Below, piece by piece: positions 8,901-17,805 of a DNA stretch of 64,000 bases. Position numbers and translations under genes: made by a program. Below the pieces are notes generated by a model. It was not told the origin of the DNA and did not search any database. It saw nothing but the letters and a program-made list of their open reading frames with translations. Origin of the DNA: Ehrlichia muris AS145 (lineage in GTDB: Bacteria; Pseudomonadota; Alphaproteobacteria; Rickettsiales; Anaplasmataceae); contig NC_023063.1 in NCBI RefSeq assembly GCF_000508225.1, positions 1 to 64,000 of the forward strand, read 5' to 3'. Every line of letters starts with the position of its first letter. Position 1 is the stretch's first letter.

Positions 8901-9807
8901 AGAGAATGAAACAATATCTCAACCTTCATCAGAACCAGCAATTTCAGTTGTTACAGAAGAAGAAGTTTCTGGGCAGAATTTGTTAGACATACTTGTGCGT
9001 GCGATTTCGGGTAGTAGCAAAGATAGTAATGTTGTGGCAGTAGAAGATCATTTTGGAACTCATCAGGAAGGAGATAAAACAATATCTCAACCTTCATCAG
9101 AACCAGCAGCTTCAGTTGTTACAGAAGAAGAAGTTTCTGGGCAGAATTTGTTAGACATACTTGTGCGTGCGATTTCGGGTAGTAGCAAAGATAGTAATGT
9201 TGTGGAAGTAGAAGATCATTTTGGAACTCATCAAGAAGAGAATGAAACAATATCTCAACCTTCATTAGAATCAGCAATTTCAGTTGTTACAGAAGAAGAA
9301 GTTTCTGGGCAGAATTTGTTAGACATACTTGTGCGTGCGATTTCGGGTAGTAGCAAAGATAGTAATGTTGTGGAAGTAGAAGATCATTTCGGAACTCATC
9401 AAGAAGAGAATGAAACAATATCTCAACCTTCATTAGAATCAGCAATTTCAGTTGTTATAGAAGAAGAAAAAGAAATTTCTGAAACTTATCAAGGGGAAAA
9501 TAACCCTAAGTTTTTGGTAGAAGAAGACTTACATTATATAAATGCTATTGTAAATGATGATAAGACTGTAGATTCGAACTTACTTACAAATGATACAATA
9601 TTACCATCTGTAAACAAAATATTATGTCCTTTACCAGAGGTAATGGATGAGGAATATGTTTATGATTGTCAAGTGATAAAAGATTATTTTGGCAGTTTGT
9701 TGCATAATGATGATGTATGTTGTTGTTTTAAGATTTGTTTTGTAGAATATAATTATTTTGTTACTCAAGCAGATATTGATAACAATACAGTTAATAGTAT
9801 TATATAA
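5941..9807 (+). CDS. Giant tandem-repeat protein, TRP120-like secreted effector candidate
   Basis: 1288 residues from ATG 5941 (strong AAGGGAG site; an in-frame TTG at 5920 is not needed). After a short head (MDIDNNKVDVNTQSKF) the protein is built of two alternating modules. Module A (10 copies) starts QNLLDILVR and continues GSSKDSNVVEVEDHSGTHQ; module B (9 full copies plus one decayed) starts SETHLESDNPKVSKEEDL and contains HADVVSDNLDQA. Both end in a shared TISQPSSEPAISVVTEE linker. It is strongly acidic and Ser/Thr/Glu-rich, with a unique C-terminal tail of about 110 residues that includes CCCFKIC. The head, linker style and position beside virD4 match E. chaffeensis TRP120, known as a type I-secreted nucleomodulin. 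No Sec signal peptide is seen. The repeat sequence itself differs from what I recall of TRP120. Confidence 0.8.
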   Translation: MDIDNNKVDVNTQSKFQNLLDILVRTIWSSSKDSNVVEVEDHSGTHQEGDKTIFQPSSEPAISVVTEEEKEISEIHLESNNPKVSIKEDLHADVVSDNLDQAASVVTEETSAHREENETISQPSLEPAISVVTEEEVSGQNLLDILVRTIWGSSKDSNVVEVEDHFGTHQEENETISQPSSEPAASVVIGEEKEISETHFESDNPKVSKEENLHADVVSDNLDQAVPVVAEVSSAHQEENETISQPSLEPAISVVIEEEKEISETHLESDNPKVSKEENLHADVVSDNLDQAVPVVAEVSSAHQEENETISQPSSEPAISVVTEEEKEISETHLESDNPKVSKEEDLHADVVSDNLDQAISVVTEEEVSGQNLLDILVRAISGSSKDSNVVEVENHSGTHQEGDKTISQPSSEPAASVVTEETSAHREENETISQPSSEPAISVVTEEEKEISETHLESDNPKVSKEEDLHADVVSDNLDQAISVVTEEEVSGQNLLDILVRAISGSSKDSNVVEVEDHSGTHQEGDKTISQPSSEPAISVVTEEEVSGQNLLDILVRAISGSSKDSNVVEVENHSGTHQEGDKTISQPSSEPAASVVTEETSAHREENETISQPSLESAISVVTEEEVSGQNLLDILVRAISGSSKDSNVVEVENHSGTHQEGDKTISQPSLESAASVVTEEEKEISETHLESDNPKVSKEEDLHADVVSDNLDQADSVVTEETSAHREENETISQPSSEPAISVVTEEEVSGQNLLDILVRTIWGSSKDSNVVEVEDHFGTHQEENETISQPSSEPAASVVIGEEKEISETHFESDNPKVSKEENLHADVVSDNLDQAVPVVAEVSSAHQEENETISQPSLEPAISVVIEEEKEISETHLESDNPKVSKEENLHADVVSDNLDQAVPVVAEVSSAHQEENETISQPSLEPAISVVIEEEKEISETHLESDNPKVSKEEDLHADVVSDNLDQADSVVTEETSAHREENETISQPSSEPAISVVTEEEVSGQNLLDILVRAISGSSKDSNVVAVEDHFGTHQEGDKTISQPSSEPAASVVTEEEVSGQNLLDILVRAISGSSKDSNVVEVEDHFGTHQEENETISQPSLESAISVVTEEEVSGQNLLDILVRAISGSSKDSNVVEVEDHFGTHQEENETISQPSLESAISVVIEEEKEISETYQGENNPKFLVEEDLHYINAIVNDDKTVDSNLLTNDTILPSVNKILCPLPEVMDEEYVYDCQVIKDYFGSLLHNDDVCCCFKICFVEYNYFVTQADIDNNTVNSII
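5989..9475 (+). repeat. Two-module tandem repeat array inside the TRP gene
   Basis: In-frame repeats cover about 3.5 kb. Module order by eye is A B A B B B A B A A A B A B B B A A A B(decayed). Units are about 165-200 bp because the shared linker is sometimes doubled. The block at about 6355-6875 recurs at about 8200-8720 with no difference that I could see, an offset of 1845 bp (615 codons), so a multi-module segment was copied recently as one piece. All units keep the reading frame. Confidence 0.9.
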
Positions 9808-10479
9808 TTATAAGACTTAGTTGTGTTTAGATAGCAGGTGATACTTTTTAAGTATTGCTTGCTATTTTTTATTTACTTATTGCTTTTTGTATGGAGAGAA
9901 TATAGTCCTATTCAAATTGGAGGAAGTAAATTTTATTAAAAAGTAAAGTCTGAAAAATATGTATAGAAGACTTATGTAGTATTTACTTGTTGTTTAAATA
10001 TAAATATCTGAATTCTATTTATAGGGTGGACCTTATGTTATAAAGTGAGTTGGCTTTTTAGAGAAATCTTACTTGGAGAAAAATCATTTTTTGTTATGTA
10101 CTAAGGTGGTAAAAATAAAATTTATAGTACATTGATAAAGTTAGTAATACTTTGTAAAATAACATAAAACATGGATTTTCAGGGTATTTAACTATTAAAT
10201 TCAGTCTAAAGATATAAAATCAGTAACAACATATAATGTTTATATAATATCTGAAAAGTTTGATTCAGGTTGATTTGATCAGGTTTTGATTATTATTAGT
10301 AATGTGAATTTCAAATCACTAATCTGTGTTTGACTTATGTTAGTATGTTTCTGTGTATTGCATATATAGTAAGGTAAATTTCCATATAATATAGTTCAGT
10401 TGATGCTAATTAATGCTAAAAGTTTTGATAAAATTTTTTGTGCTTTGGTAATAATTTCTGTTGTTTGTTATAAAGAAAT
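9808..10479. other. Non-coding region between convergent TRP and virD4 genes
   Basis: About 670 bp without a supported gene. Apart from the terminator just after the TRP gene I see only AT-rich sequence with stops in all frames. Confidence 0.6.
9831..9870 (+). terminator. Rho-independent terminator of the TRP gene
   Basis: A 16-bp stem (ATAGCAGGTGATACTT with AAGTATTGCTTGCTAT, three G-T pairs) and a 3-base loop, followed directly by a T-tract at 9865-9870. It lies 24 bp after the stop codon and is the clearest intrinsic terminator in the window. Confidence 0.85.
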
Positions 10480-12636
10480 TTATAAGTTATTGTTCTCATT
10501 TTTGGAATCTTGATTCTCAAATCGTTCTTTATTGGAATCATTTTCGTAATCTAAATTACTTTTGTCTATGCTTTTGTTTTCGTATTTGTCATCTTCATGA
10601 CTGTTGTTGCTATGATCATTATCTTCTTCTTCTTCTTCTTCTGTAGTGTAGTCATAGTCTTCAGACTCATCGTTATATTCCTCATTCTCATCTTCATAGT
10701 CTTCTTCATCTATGTATTCATCTAAATCATCAAAATTGAAATCTTCATCGTCATCATTATCTTCATTTTCATCATAGTATGTTTCTGTGCTGTTATATAT
10801 TGCATCTTCTTCTTTCATGACGTTCTTAGTATTATCAGGCTTGTTTTCAGGAATATCACTTTCAATACTAGGAATGGGATCTTCATTTGCTTTTTTTGTT
10901 GGTTTTATGTTATTAGGATCATAAGGTTCTTGAGTAGGTATAAAAGTGCTTTTTAATAATTTTTTTGTAAAGGTTTTGTCTTCGTAGTATTTTATTTTCT
11001 TTGATTTTATAGGATAAGTAGATTCTATTAAAAGAATTTGCTCATCTCTAGGTAACATTATCACTTCTTGAGGTAGTAATAAAGCTCTTTGTGTTTCTGA
11101 TATATGTAATGAGCGGGATGCAGGATTTAAATCTAAGAATTTAGGTCTGTTTAAAGATTCCTGATTAACAGTTTTATTTCCTATTAATTGTGATATTAAG
11201 TTTGCAGTTTCGATATTATTTGCTGCAAAAGTAATTCTATAGGTAGAGTTTGATAGAAATGAATTCATTCCTGCTTCTTCATATATACCTTTAAGCTGCT
11301 CAGTATCTTGAATAATCAAGAATAATCTGACTCTGTATCCACGGAAATACGCAATACCAGTTTGGAATTGCTCCATTTTTCCTAATGTTGGAAACTCATC
11401 CATTAAAAATAATACACCATAAGGTTCGTCATCTGACGGTAAAGTCCTACATAAAAATTCTGTTGCTTGTTGATAAAATACCTGCATTAAAGGTCTGAGA
11501 CGAGTTAAGTTGTCTGGTGTTAGCCCAACATATACTGTTACTTTTTTCCTTTTAAATTCTTGAATGTTAAAATCACTTGAAGCTGTTGCTGTATCAATTA
11601 ATGGATTTGCCCATAGTTCTAAAGATGAGTTCATAGTTGATATTACACCTGAACGCTCTTTATCAGCTTTTTGTAGAAATGCAGCTATGTTCATGTATGC
11701 AACTGGGTGGATTTTTTTTCCTATGGTGTCTAATACAACTGCTAAATTATATACTACATCATCACTACGCATTGTGCGTACAACTTCTCCAAAAGATTTT
11801 ACTTTTTCTGGTACTGCTAATAGATATAGTACTACTCCCACAAATAAACTACGTGCTTCATTGTACCAAAAGTCTTGTTCGGGCATTATTAAATTGGCAA
11901 TTTTTTGTACATCGTCTACCATTTGTCCTGGTTTAGAACTTATCCAATCTAGTGGGTTGTAACAGTGGCTTATCCCATCAGGTTGTGCTGGATTCCAAAC
12001 AAAGACTTCTTGTCCTCTTTTTTTTCTCCATCCGCTTGTAAGATCGTAGTTTTCTAATTTTATATCATGTACTATTACAGAATCTTCCCAGAACAATAAA
12101 TTCGGTATTACAAAGCCTACACCTTTTCCGGATCCAGTTGGTGCAAATAGTAAAGCATGTTGAAATCCATCAGCAATAAGGTACCCTCTTTTGTCTTTTC
12201 CTAGTAATATGCCTTTTCTGCTGCGTAATCCTATTTTACGAATGTCTTTTTCTGTTGCCCATCTTGAATCTCCATGTAATGATTCTTTCCTTTTAAATGG
12301 TCTCCAGTCAAATAATATATTTCTTAGATTCCATAATATTATACTTAGGATACCTATTGGAATACATAATGATGACAATAGCTTGACTAATAATAATGTA
12401 TCATATAAAGCATGGTTGTGCCACCAATGTTCTACGTAATTAAAAATGGTTGGCCAGATTCTATCTGGAAAATCGCTGAAACTAGGATTTATGGAATTAA
12501 AATCTAGATAGTCTGGTCCCCATACCATCAAGATAAATAACACTCCTGATAAATAAAAGCAAAATTCCAGTCCGAAGAATGCACCTAGAATGAGGAATAA
12601 AATATTACGTATGTGGTTTGCACTTACACTATCCAT
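10480..12636 (-). CDS. virD4: Type IV secretion coupling protein VirD4
   Basis: 718 residues. Two N-terminal membrane segments (about 10-40 and 80-102), Walker A ALLFAPTGSGKGVGFVIPN at about 161-179, the VHDIKLENYDLTSG strand, Walker B VLFLMDEFPTLGKM (about 400), and RVRLFLIIQDTEQLKGIYEE after it. VirD4 is the ATPase that recruits substrates to the T4SS channel at the inner membrane. The last 110 or so residues are an extreme Asp/Glu/Asn-rich low-complexity tail, not part of the canonical fold, which may bind basic substrate signals. It is the last gene of virB8-B9-B10-B11-D4, 37 bp after virB11, and faces the TRP gene. Confidence 0.95.
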   Translation of the reverse strand: MDSVSANHIRNILFLILGAFFGLEFCFYLSGVLFILMVWGPDYLDFNSINPSFSDFPDRIWPTIFNYVEHWWHNHALYDTLLLVKLLSSLCIPIGILSIILWNLRNILFDWRPFKRKESLHGDSRWATEKDIRKIGLRSRKGILLGKDKRGYLIADGFQHALLFAPTGSGKGVGFVIPNLLFWEDSVIVHDIKLENYDLTSGWRKKRGQEVFVWNPAQPDGISHCYNPLDWISSKPGQMVDDVQKIANLIMPEQDFWYNEARSLFVGVVLYLLAVPEKVKSFGEVVRTMRSDDVVYNLAVVLDTIGKKIHPVAYMNIAAFLQKADKERSGVISTMNSSLELWANPLIDTATASSDFNIQEFKRKKVTVYVGLTPDNLTRLRPLMQVFYQQATEFLCRTLPSDDEPYGVLFLMDEFPTLGKMEQFQTGIAYFRGYRVRLFLIIQDTEQLKGIYEEAGMNSFLSNSTYRITFAANNIETANLISQLIGNKTVNQESLNRPKFLDLNPASRSLHISETQRALLLPQEVIMLPRDEQILLIESTYPIKSKKIKYYEDKTFTKKLLKSTFIPTQEPYDPNNIKPTKKANEDPIPSIESDIPENKPDNTKNVMKEEDAIYNSTETYYDENEDNDDDEDFNFDDLDEYIDEEDYEDENEEYNDESEDYDYTTEEEEEEDNDHSNNSHEDDKYENKSIDKSNLDYENDSNKERFENQDSKNENNNL

Positions 12637-12673
12637 AAAAACAACAACTTAATTATAAAAATTTACGTATCAT

Positions 12674-13672
12674 TTAACCATTTTTCTGTAAAGATTTAGT
12701 GAATAGTATTTCTGATACATACCTTCTACCTTCTGATCCTCTTTTTAATTGTATTACAATATCTACTATATTAGTAATATAATTAATTATTTGATCTGGT
12801 GGTATGCCAAGGCCTGCTTGCATAACCATTAATTTTAATTGTTCTAGTGCCATCATTGGTGTGTCAGCATGTAATGTAGATATGGATCCAGGATGACCTG
12901 TATTAATTGCTCTTAAAAAGCTAAATGCTTCAGATCCTCGTAATTCTCCTACTATTATCCTATCTGGACGTAACCTTAGACATGCTTCTATTAAATCTTG
13001 CGTACTTACTTTAGCTCGACCTTGTCCTCCTTTTGAGGCGATTAAATGTACTCTATTACGATGATGGCTTAATACAATTTCTCTCGCATCTTCTACTGTG
13101 ATTAGCCTTTCATCTTTAGGTATACTTCGTAATGCTGCATTAGTGAAAGTGGTTTTTCCTGTTGATGTACCGCCGCTTATTATTATGTTTTTTTTGTTTA
13201 TTACAGCATATTCTAAAAACTGTTTAATTTTTTTTTGCTGTAATAATTCTTGTAATTGATTGTCTATATTGTTTTCTTGAGTTTCTGTTATAGCTTGATC
13301 AAATGCTCCCATCTTTTCATAGTCGTCTAGTGAGAGTTGCATAGCTGATGGTTTTCTAATTGACATAGCTACTGTAGTTGCTTCACAAGCTGGTGGAAAT
13401 ACAATTTGTATACGATAACCGTTAGGTAAAGTTGCTGATAATAATGGATTTTCTTCACTTATTTTCTGTTCTGTTGCTTGTGCTATTAATCTCCCTAATG
13501 CTTTTAAATGTGATAGATTAAGAGTTGGAATAGATTCACAACGTATGTTCCCTCTATTCTCTATCCATACTTCGCACTGCTGATTTATAGATACTTCATT
13601 TACTCCATCTTCATGAAAGATAGATTGTAATGGTTCAAGATATGTATCTAGAGCGGCATAACTTGTTGTCAT
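12674..13672 (-). CDS. virB11: Type IV secretion ATPase VirB11
   Basis: 332 residues, normal for VirB11. Walker A SGGTSTGKTTFTNA (about 166-179), an Asp box with EDAREI, and the Walker B-type PDRIIVGELRGSEAFSFLRA, followed by NTGHPGSISTLHAD with the His box. The hexameric ATPase works with VirB4 and VirD4 at the cytoplasmic face of the T4SS. AAAGG lies just before the ATG. It is separated from virB10 by 15 bp and from virD4 by 37 bp, so translation within one operon transcript is likely. Confidence 0.97.
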   Translation of the reverse strand: MTTSYAALDTYLEPLQSIFHEDGVNEVSINQQCEVWIENRGNIRCESIPTLNLSHLKALGRLIAQATEQKISEENPLLSATLPNGYRIQIVFPPACEATTVAMSIRKPSAMQLSLDDYEKMGAFDQAITETQENNIDNQLQELLQQKKIKQFLEYAVINKKNIIISGGTSTGKTTFTNAALRSIPKDERLITVEDAREIVLSHHRNRVHLIASKGGQGRAKVSTQDLIEACLRLRPDRIIVGELRGSEAFSFLRAINTGHPGSISTLHADTPMMALEQLKLMVMQAGLGIPPDQIINYITNIVDIVIQLKRGSEGRRYVSEILFTKSLQKNG

Positions 13673-13687
13673 ATAAACCTTTTATAA

Positions 13688-15031
13688 TTAATTAACAATA
13701 TCTATTCCATGAACTGCTGATCTTGGAAATATAATGTCTTTGTTAACAAATACTTTCAGCAGAGTACCTTGGTCTACGTATATTGTAGGATTGTTATTAG
13801 AGTATTTCTTTATTATATCTTTTATAGAGTTTGAAAAATCATCTACTGCTTGGGATAAAATTTTCACAGGTAATGTGGTTTTTGTAGATTTAGATTTAGA
13901 TTGATCATTTGAATCATTATCTTGTTTATCCTTTTTATCTTTATCATCTGATTTATCTTTATCATCTGATTCTACAATAGGATTATTGTTTATTTCAGGG
14001 ATTTTTGATGTAGCATAATATGTTGCTACAGATACGCCAGCTAACAATATTGTAGAAGTTAATATGCTGGCTATTTTTGTATCAACGACGCCTGAAGCTC
14101 CTTGTCTTCCTAGCTCGTCTGTTCCATTAGAATCAATGTTTATGTCAATACCATTAGGTAAGATAACCCTATTCCAAGATATTTGAACTCTAGTTTTTCC
14201 AGGGCCGGCATTAAAGGAATAATCTCCTATTAATCTTGATCCTTTTGGAATCATTACCATATTATTGGCTTCAGCATAAACATCTCGTGCTACTATTCCC
14301 CTCAATGTACCCTGTAGATCTGAATTAATGGCAGTTTCTAGTACAACATCGATTATTTTGCCTTGTAAAATTGTAAATTCTAAATTGTTTACTTTTGTTG
14401 CGACTACATTAGGAGAAGATGTGGGTTGTAAAGAAATAACGGAATTAACTTTATTTGTTGCATTGTTAGTACTTGATTCTACTTCGCCTTCAGTAGTAGC
14501 AGATGTAAGATTTTGTCCACCTGAAATTGCTAACATTGATGCAGATCTTCTTTCTTTATCATAACCTGTTGTCGGCGCAGGTGCAATGGGTGCAGCTATA
14601 TCTATTTTGCTTTGAGTAGGCAAAGGTATTTTTGGTGAAGGTTTAGGAGGTTTAATTACAGCAGGTTGTTTTGGTTTTATTTTTGGTATCTCTAATACTT
14701 TAGGTTTTTCAATTGTTGGAATAGATGGTAAAGATGGTGATACTAAAGGAGGTAACTCTGGTAATTGAGGTGGAATATTTATAGGTGGAGATACTTCTTG
14801 AGTTGGTGGTACAGATTCTTTTAGTAATTTTTCTATATCTGCTTCTTCTGTTACTTGTGGGTTATTAAGATTGTCATCTGTTTTTTTGTTTGTAAAGAAA
14901 TAATAATAAGCAAACCCTAGTCCAACTATCATCACTCCTATTGTGATGAATTTTTTTCCTTTATTTGTTCCAACAACGTTTACACTATCTTCAATTTCTG
15001 TGTATTGGTTGTTTTGATGTTCTTCTGACAT
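13688..15031 (-). CDS. virB10: Type IV secretion core protein VirB10
   Basis: 447 residues. A cytoplasmic N-terminus, one membrane segment at about 28-47 (FITIGVMIVGLGFAYYYFF), a long proline-rich periplasmic stretch (about 75-140) and the C-terminal TrbI/VirB10 beta-barrel domain with LQGTLRGIVARDVYAEAN and MVMIPKGSRLIGDY. A second hydrophobic segment (SILTSTILLAGVSVATYYA, about 328-346) corresponds to the outer-membrane antenna region. A Lys/Asp/Ser-rich insert (DDKDKSDDKDKKDKQD) follows it and looks lineage-specific. VirB10 spans the inner membrane, periplasm and outer membrane of the core complex. Spacing to virB9 is 21 bp. Confidence 0.95.
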   Translation of the reverse strand: MSEEHQNNQYTEIEDSVNVVGTNKGKKFITIGVMIVGLGFAYYYFFTNKKTDDNLNNPQVTEEADIEKLLKESVPPTQEVSPPINIPPQLPELPPLVSPSLPSIPTIEKPKVLEIPKIKPKQPAVIKPPKPSPKIPLPTQSKIDIAAPIAPAPTTGYDKERRSASMLAISGGQNLTSATTEGEVESSTNNATNKVNSVISLQPTSSPNVVATKVNNLEFTILQGKIIDVVLETAINSDLQGTLRGIVARDVYAEANNMVMIPKGSRLIGDYSFNAGPGKTRVQISWNRVILPNGIDINIDSNGTDELGRQGASGVVDTKIASILTSTILLAGVSVATYYATSKIPEINNNPIVESDDKDKSDDKDKKDKQDNDSNDQSKSKSTKTTLPVKILSQAVDDFSNSIKDIIKKYSNNNPTIYVDQGTLLKVFVNKDIIFPRSAVHGIDIVN

Positions 15032-15052
15032 AGTGTACCATGGTAAGTTTTA

Positions 15053-15865
15053 TTATAGTTTTTTATTAGTAATTTTCACAGATTCACTCTTATATTCTAG
15101 ATATAAGTGCTTATGTACACCCTTTATTATTACATAGTCTTGTAGTAATAACATTTTGCAAGGTACTTTTTTATTATGATTATATATATAAACTTGAGGA
15201 ATAATTTGATTGTTATTTGAAAATTTAAAGTATGTAAGTTTTGTGTCATCAAATAATTCTACAGGTAATATTTTGTTGTTTTCTGATTTTGTATCTACAA
15301 CATAGTGATCACTTGTATTATTAGGTTTTATTACAACGTGTTTTTTTGGTTTTTGTACTGTATTAAGAATAGAAATATCTGGTAAAGCTGCATGCTTCAG
15401 CTCAAGATCTTCTTCAGTCTTTGGATAGTAGAAGCGTACTATATACGCTAAGTCTCTTAATGCAGAGTATCCTGCTTCATTATCATCACTAGATTCATTT
15501 GTGCTGCGACATATAAGGTCAAAAGCATAACTTCTTCCTTTGTTTGTTTCTATTAACATGTTTGTTTTTCCAGTCTTTTCTAATGGCATTATAAAGAGCT
15601 TATTATCAACTGGTTTTACTTTCCATCCTACATTATTACCCATTGCTAACATTTTTATAGTTTCACCTTTTGAAAACTCAATGTACGAGTGATAACCATA
15701 GTTAAAAACCACATTGTAAATTTCATTATTACTGTATACAAAAGTCTTGATCCTACTATCTACTGTAATAGGGTTATTAACTCTGTCGATGGCATACGCG
15801 CTGCCATTAAACATAATAGCTAAGACTGATAGTAATGTTATATAAATTTTATAGAAATTCATCAT
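15053..15865 (-). CDS. virB9: Type IV secretion core protein VirB9
   Basis: 270 residues. An N-terminal signal peptide (MMNFYKIYITLLSVLAIMFN, with a likely cut after AYA) precedes a periplasmic/outer-membrane VirB9 fold; the C-terminal half shows DDTKLTYFKFSNNNQIIPQV and PCKMLLLQDYVIIKGVHKHL, typical of the C-terminal domain that binds VirB7 and VirB10. It overlaps the end of virB8 by 17 bp, which suggests translational coupling. Two adjacent ATG codons make the exact start uncertain by one residue. Confidence 0.93.
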   Translation of the reverse strand: MMNFYKIYITLLSVLAIMFNGSAYAIDRVNNPITVDSRIKTFVYSNNEIYNVVFNYGYHSYIEFSKGETIKMLAMGNNVGWKVKPVDNKLFIMPLEKTGKTNMLIETNKGRSYAFDLICRSTNESSDDNEAGYSALRDLAYIVRFYYPKTEEDLELKHAALPDISILNTVQKPKKHVVIKPNNTSDHYVVDTKSENNKILPVELFDDTKLTYFKFSNNNQIIPQVYIYNHNKKVPCKMLLLQDYVIIKGVHKHLYLEYKSESVKITNKKL

Positions 15866-16553
15866 CTGCCCTATAGTAAGTTATCTGGAATCCTAAAGGA
15901 TTAATTTGTCTTTCCTGTTCATTCATTTCAAGAGTTGCGTATTGAAATGATAATGTAGCTATTCTATCTTTTTTTATTGTGCCGTTTGGATGGTCAAATT
16001 CTAAGGAAAATCTGACCTGTACATTCCCTGGACGTAAATGCTGTAAAGATCTGATTTTTAAGTATCCTGATGTTACATTTGCATATAAATTTAAAGGACT
16101 TGCAGGATTACTTAACCTTATCCAGCTACGGAATTCACCGTATGTTGTTTGGTTAGAAAATAGGCGAACTTTTGTGTAATAGTTATATTGAAAATTATTA
16201 GGATCAAAAAGTTCTCTAGATCTTACATATTCTATTATGAAGTGGTTATTTAAAACCTCATCTGCTGAATATTGTTTTACTGACGTAGGATTGACTAGAG
16301 TTGTAATCCCAGATTTCTTTTCTATTTCTACTACAAATGGTTCAATAGTTCTGTTTTTGCTTATATTAGAAATAACAAAAACACTAATTCCTACTGCGCT
16401 TAGTGCTACCGTAGTAAAAAACAGTAACATGTTCCTTTGTATAACGACTGAGTTATAACGGCTAACATGCCAACTGTATGTTGTTTCTAAACTTACGTCT
16501 GATGGGTTGTTATTATTATTCTTTTTTCTGAATTTTTTAAACATACGTATCAT
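15849..16553 (-). CDS. virB8: Type IV secretion inner-membrane protein VirB8
   Basis: About 234 residues. One membrane segment (about 40-62, NMLLFFTTVALSAVGISVFV) and a periplasmic VirB8 domain with FIIEYVRSRELFDPNNFQY and GNVQVRFSLEFDHPNG. It nucleates assembly of the T4SS. It is the first gene of the virB8-D4 operon. The frame opens at TTG 16556, but AAGG abuts that codon, so ATG 16553 or ATG 16544 is more likely. In E. chaffeensis the virBD loci are controlled by EcxR (published); no site for it can be recognised here by eye. Confidence 0.92.
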   Translation of the reverse strand: MIRMFKKFRKKNNNNNPSDVSLETTYSWHVSRYNSVVIQRNMLLFFTTVALSAVGISVFVISNISKNRTIEPFVVEIEKKSGITTLVNPTSVKQYSADEVLNNHFIIEYVRSRELFDPNNFQYNYYTKVRLFSNQTTYGEFRSWIRLSNPASPLNLYANVTSGYLKIRSLQHLRPGNVQVRFSLEFDHPNGTIKKDRIATLSFQYATLEMNEQERQINPLGFQITYYRADDEFL

Positions 16554-16685
16554 CAACCTTATAGTTTTAATCCATGCTTACAAAAATAAAAACTTTTGTT
16601 AATCAGCGGTGATTCTAAAAGTGTATACCTTATTTATTTACATCAGATTAACATTAGTATGTAAAAGTAGCATAAAAAAACACTT

Positions 16686-17786
16686 CTAGCAAACATGACC
16701 TAATCTTTTAGCTTTAGTATTGATATAATTAATATTATGTTGGTTTGTGTCAACAAAAATAGGTAATATTTTTGTGATTTGTATGCCATTATTTTGAATT
16801 TCTGAAATTTTGTTTGGATTGTTTGTAAGTAATTGTAGTCTTGAAATTCCCAATTTCTGTAGTATTTTTATGGCTGGAATAAATACTCTTTCGTCATCTT
16901 CAAATCCGAAGAACCTGTTAGCATCTACAGTATCGAAATTGTGCTTAATTTGCAATTGATATGTTCTTATTTTATTAGCCAGCCCTATACCACGACCGTC
17001 TTGAGCTAAGTATAAAATTATTCCACCTTTATTTTCTATCATTAGTTTTATAGCTGTATGCAATTGGCATCTACAATCACAAGATAAACTATTCAGTAAG
17101 TCACCAGTATAACATGAAGAATGAATCCTAATAATAGGGTTGTTATAATCTGGATTTCCTATAATGATTGCATAGTGTTCAAGCTCTCCAGTATGTGATC
17201 TATACACATTTATTTGAGCGTTAGGACAGTCTTTTAAAAACAAAGGAGAACTACATACTTCTTGAATTTCATATTCTTCATTATAGTTATCAATTATTTC
17301 TTGTTTTATAGGTGTTATGTTATTTTTAGTACACCATTCTAGTATGTTAGAACTGCTGATATCAATCGCAATTGCTGAAGGTAATAGCTTTGCTAGTTTT
17401 ATTAGAGAGATAGCAGTTTTATCTAAGGGATTTGTACTTATAATGAGATTATCAATGGCAAAATACTCTCTGTTATGAAATTCTTGGCCTATTAGTAGAG
17501 AAGATATATATTCTAGATCATGAGATTCTTTGATTTTAATCCTAGAGAGTTGATTTCCTGAGGATTGAAAGATGAAATTTAACCTGTTACCGGTTACTAA
17601 TATGTTAATATCTTTAAAATGTTTTTTTAGTGTGCTTAATAATGGATGATCTACTAATTCACTAGGAAAAATTAATAAATTATTATTGCTATTATATAGT
17701 AATACTGGGATACCACACCTTAATTCTGTAATAGATTTTTTTGTAATATACTTGTTGGAGTGAAAGCTGTTAAATAAATTTTCCAT
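16686..17786 (-). CDS. ribA: GTP cyclohydrolase II (RibA) with N-terminal extension
   Basis: 366 residues. The C-terminal 190 or so are GTP cyclohydrolase II: YRSHTGELEHYAIIIGN, RIHSSCYTGDLLNSLSCDCR with the three zinc-binding cysteines, and LYLAQDGRGIGLANKIRTYQL. This is the first step of riboflavin synthesis. The N-terminal 170 or so residues correspond in place to the DHBP-synthase half of RibBA proteins, but I see no DHBP catalytic motif, so they are probably a diverged domain. Its start is 19 nt from the 3' end of tRNA-Leu and its stop is 129 bp before virB8, all on one strand. A ribA-virB8 neighbourhood is also known in Wolbachia. Confidence 0.92.
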   Translation of the reverse strand: MENLFNSFHSNKYITKKSITELRCGIPVLLYNSNNNLLIFPSELVDHPLLSTLKKHFKDINILVTGNRLNFIFQSSGNQLSRIKIKESHDLEYISSLLIGQEFHNREYFAIDNLIISTNPLDKTAISLIKLAKLLPSAIAIDISSSNILEWCTKNNITPIKQEIIDNYNEEYEIQEVCSSPLFLKDCPNAQINVYRSHTGELEHYAIIIGNPDYNNPIIRIHSSCYTGDLLNSLSCDCRCQLHTAIKLMIENKGGIILYLAQDGRGIGLANKIRTYQLQIKHNFDTVDANRFFGFEDDERVFIPAIKILQKLGISRLQLLTNNPNKISEIQNNGIQITKILPIFVDTNQHNINYINTKAKRLGHVC

Positions 17787-17805
17787 ATTGTGCTCAAATA
17801 TTACA

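Noticed and set aside
5989-9475. CRISPR-like array
   Set aside because: Repeats are contiguous coding modules with no unique spacers; the same holds for all intergenic arrays in the window, and no cas gene was seen.
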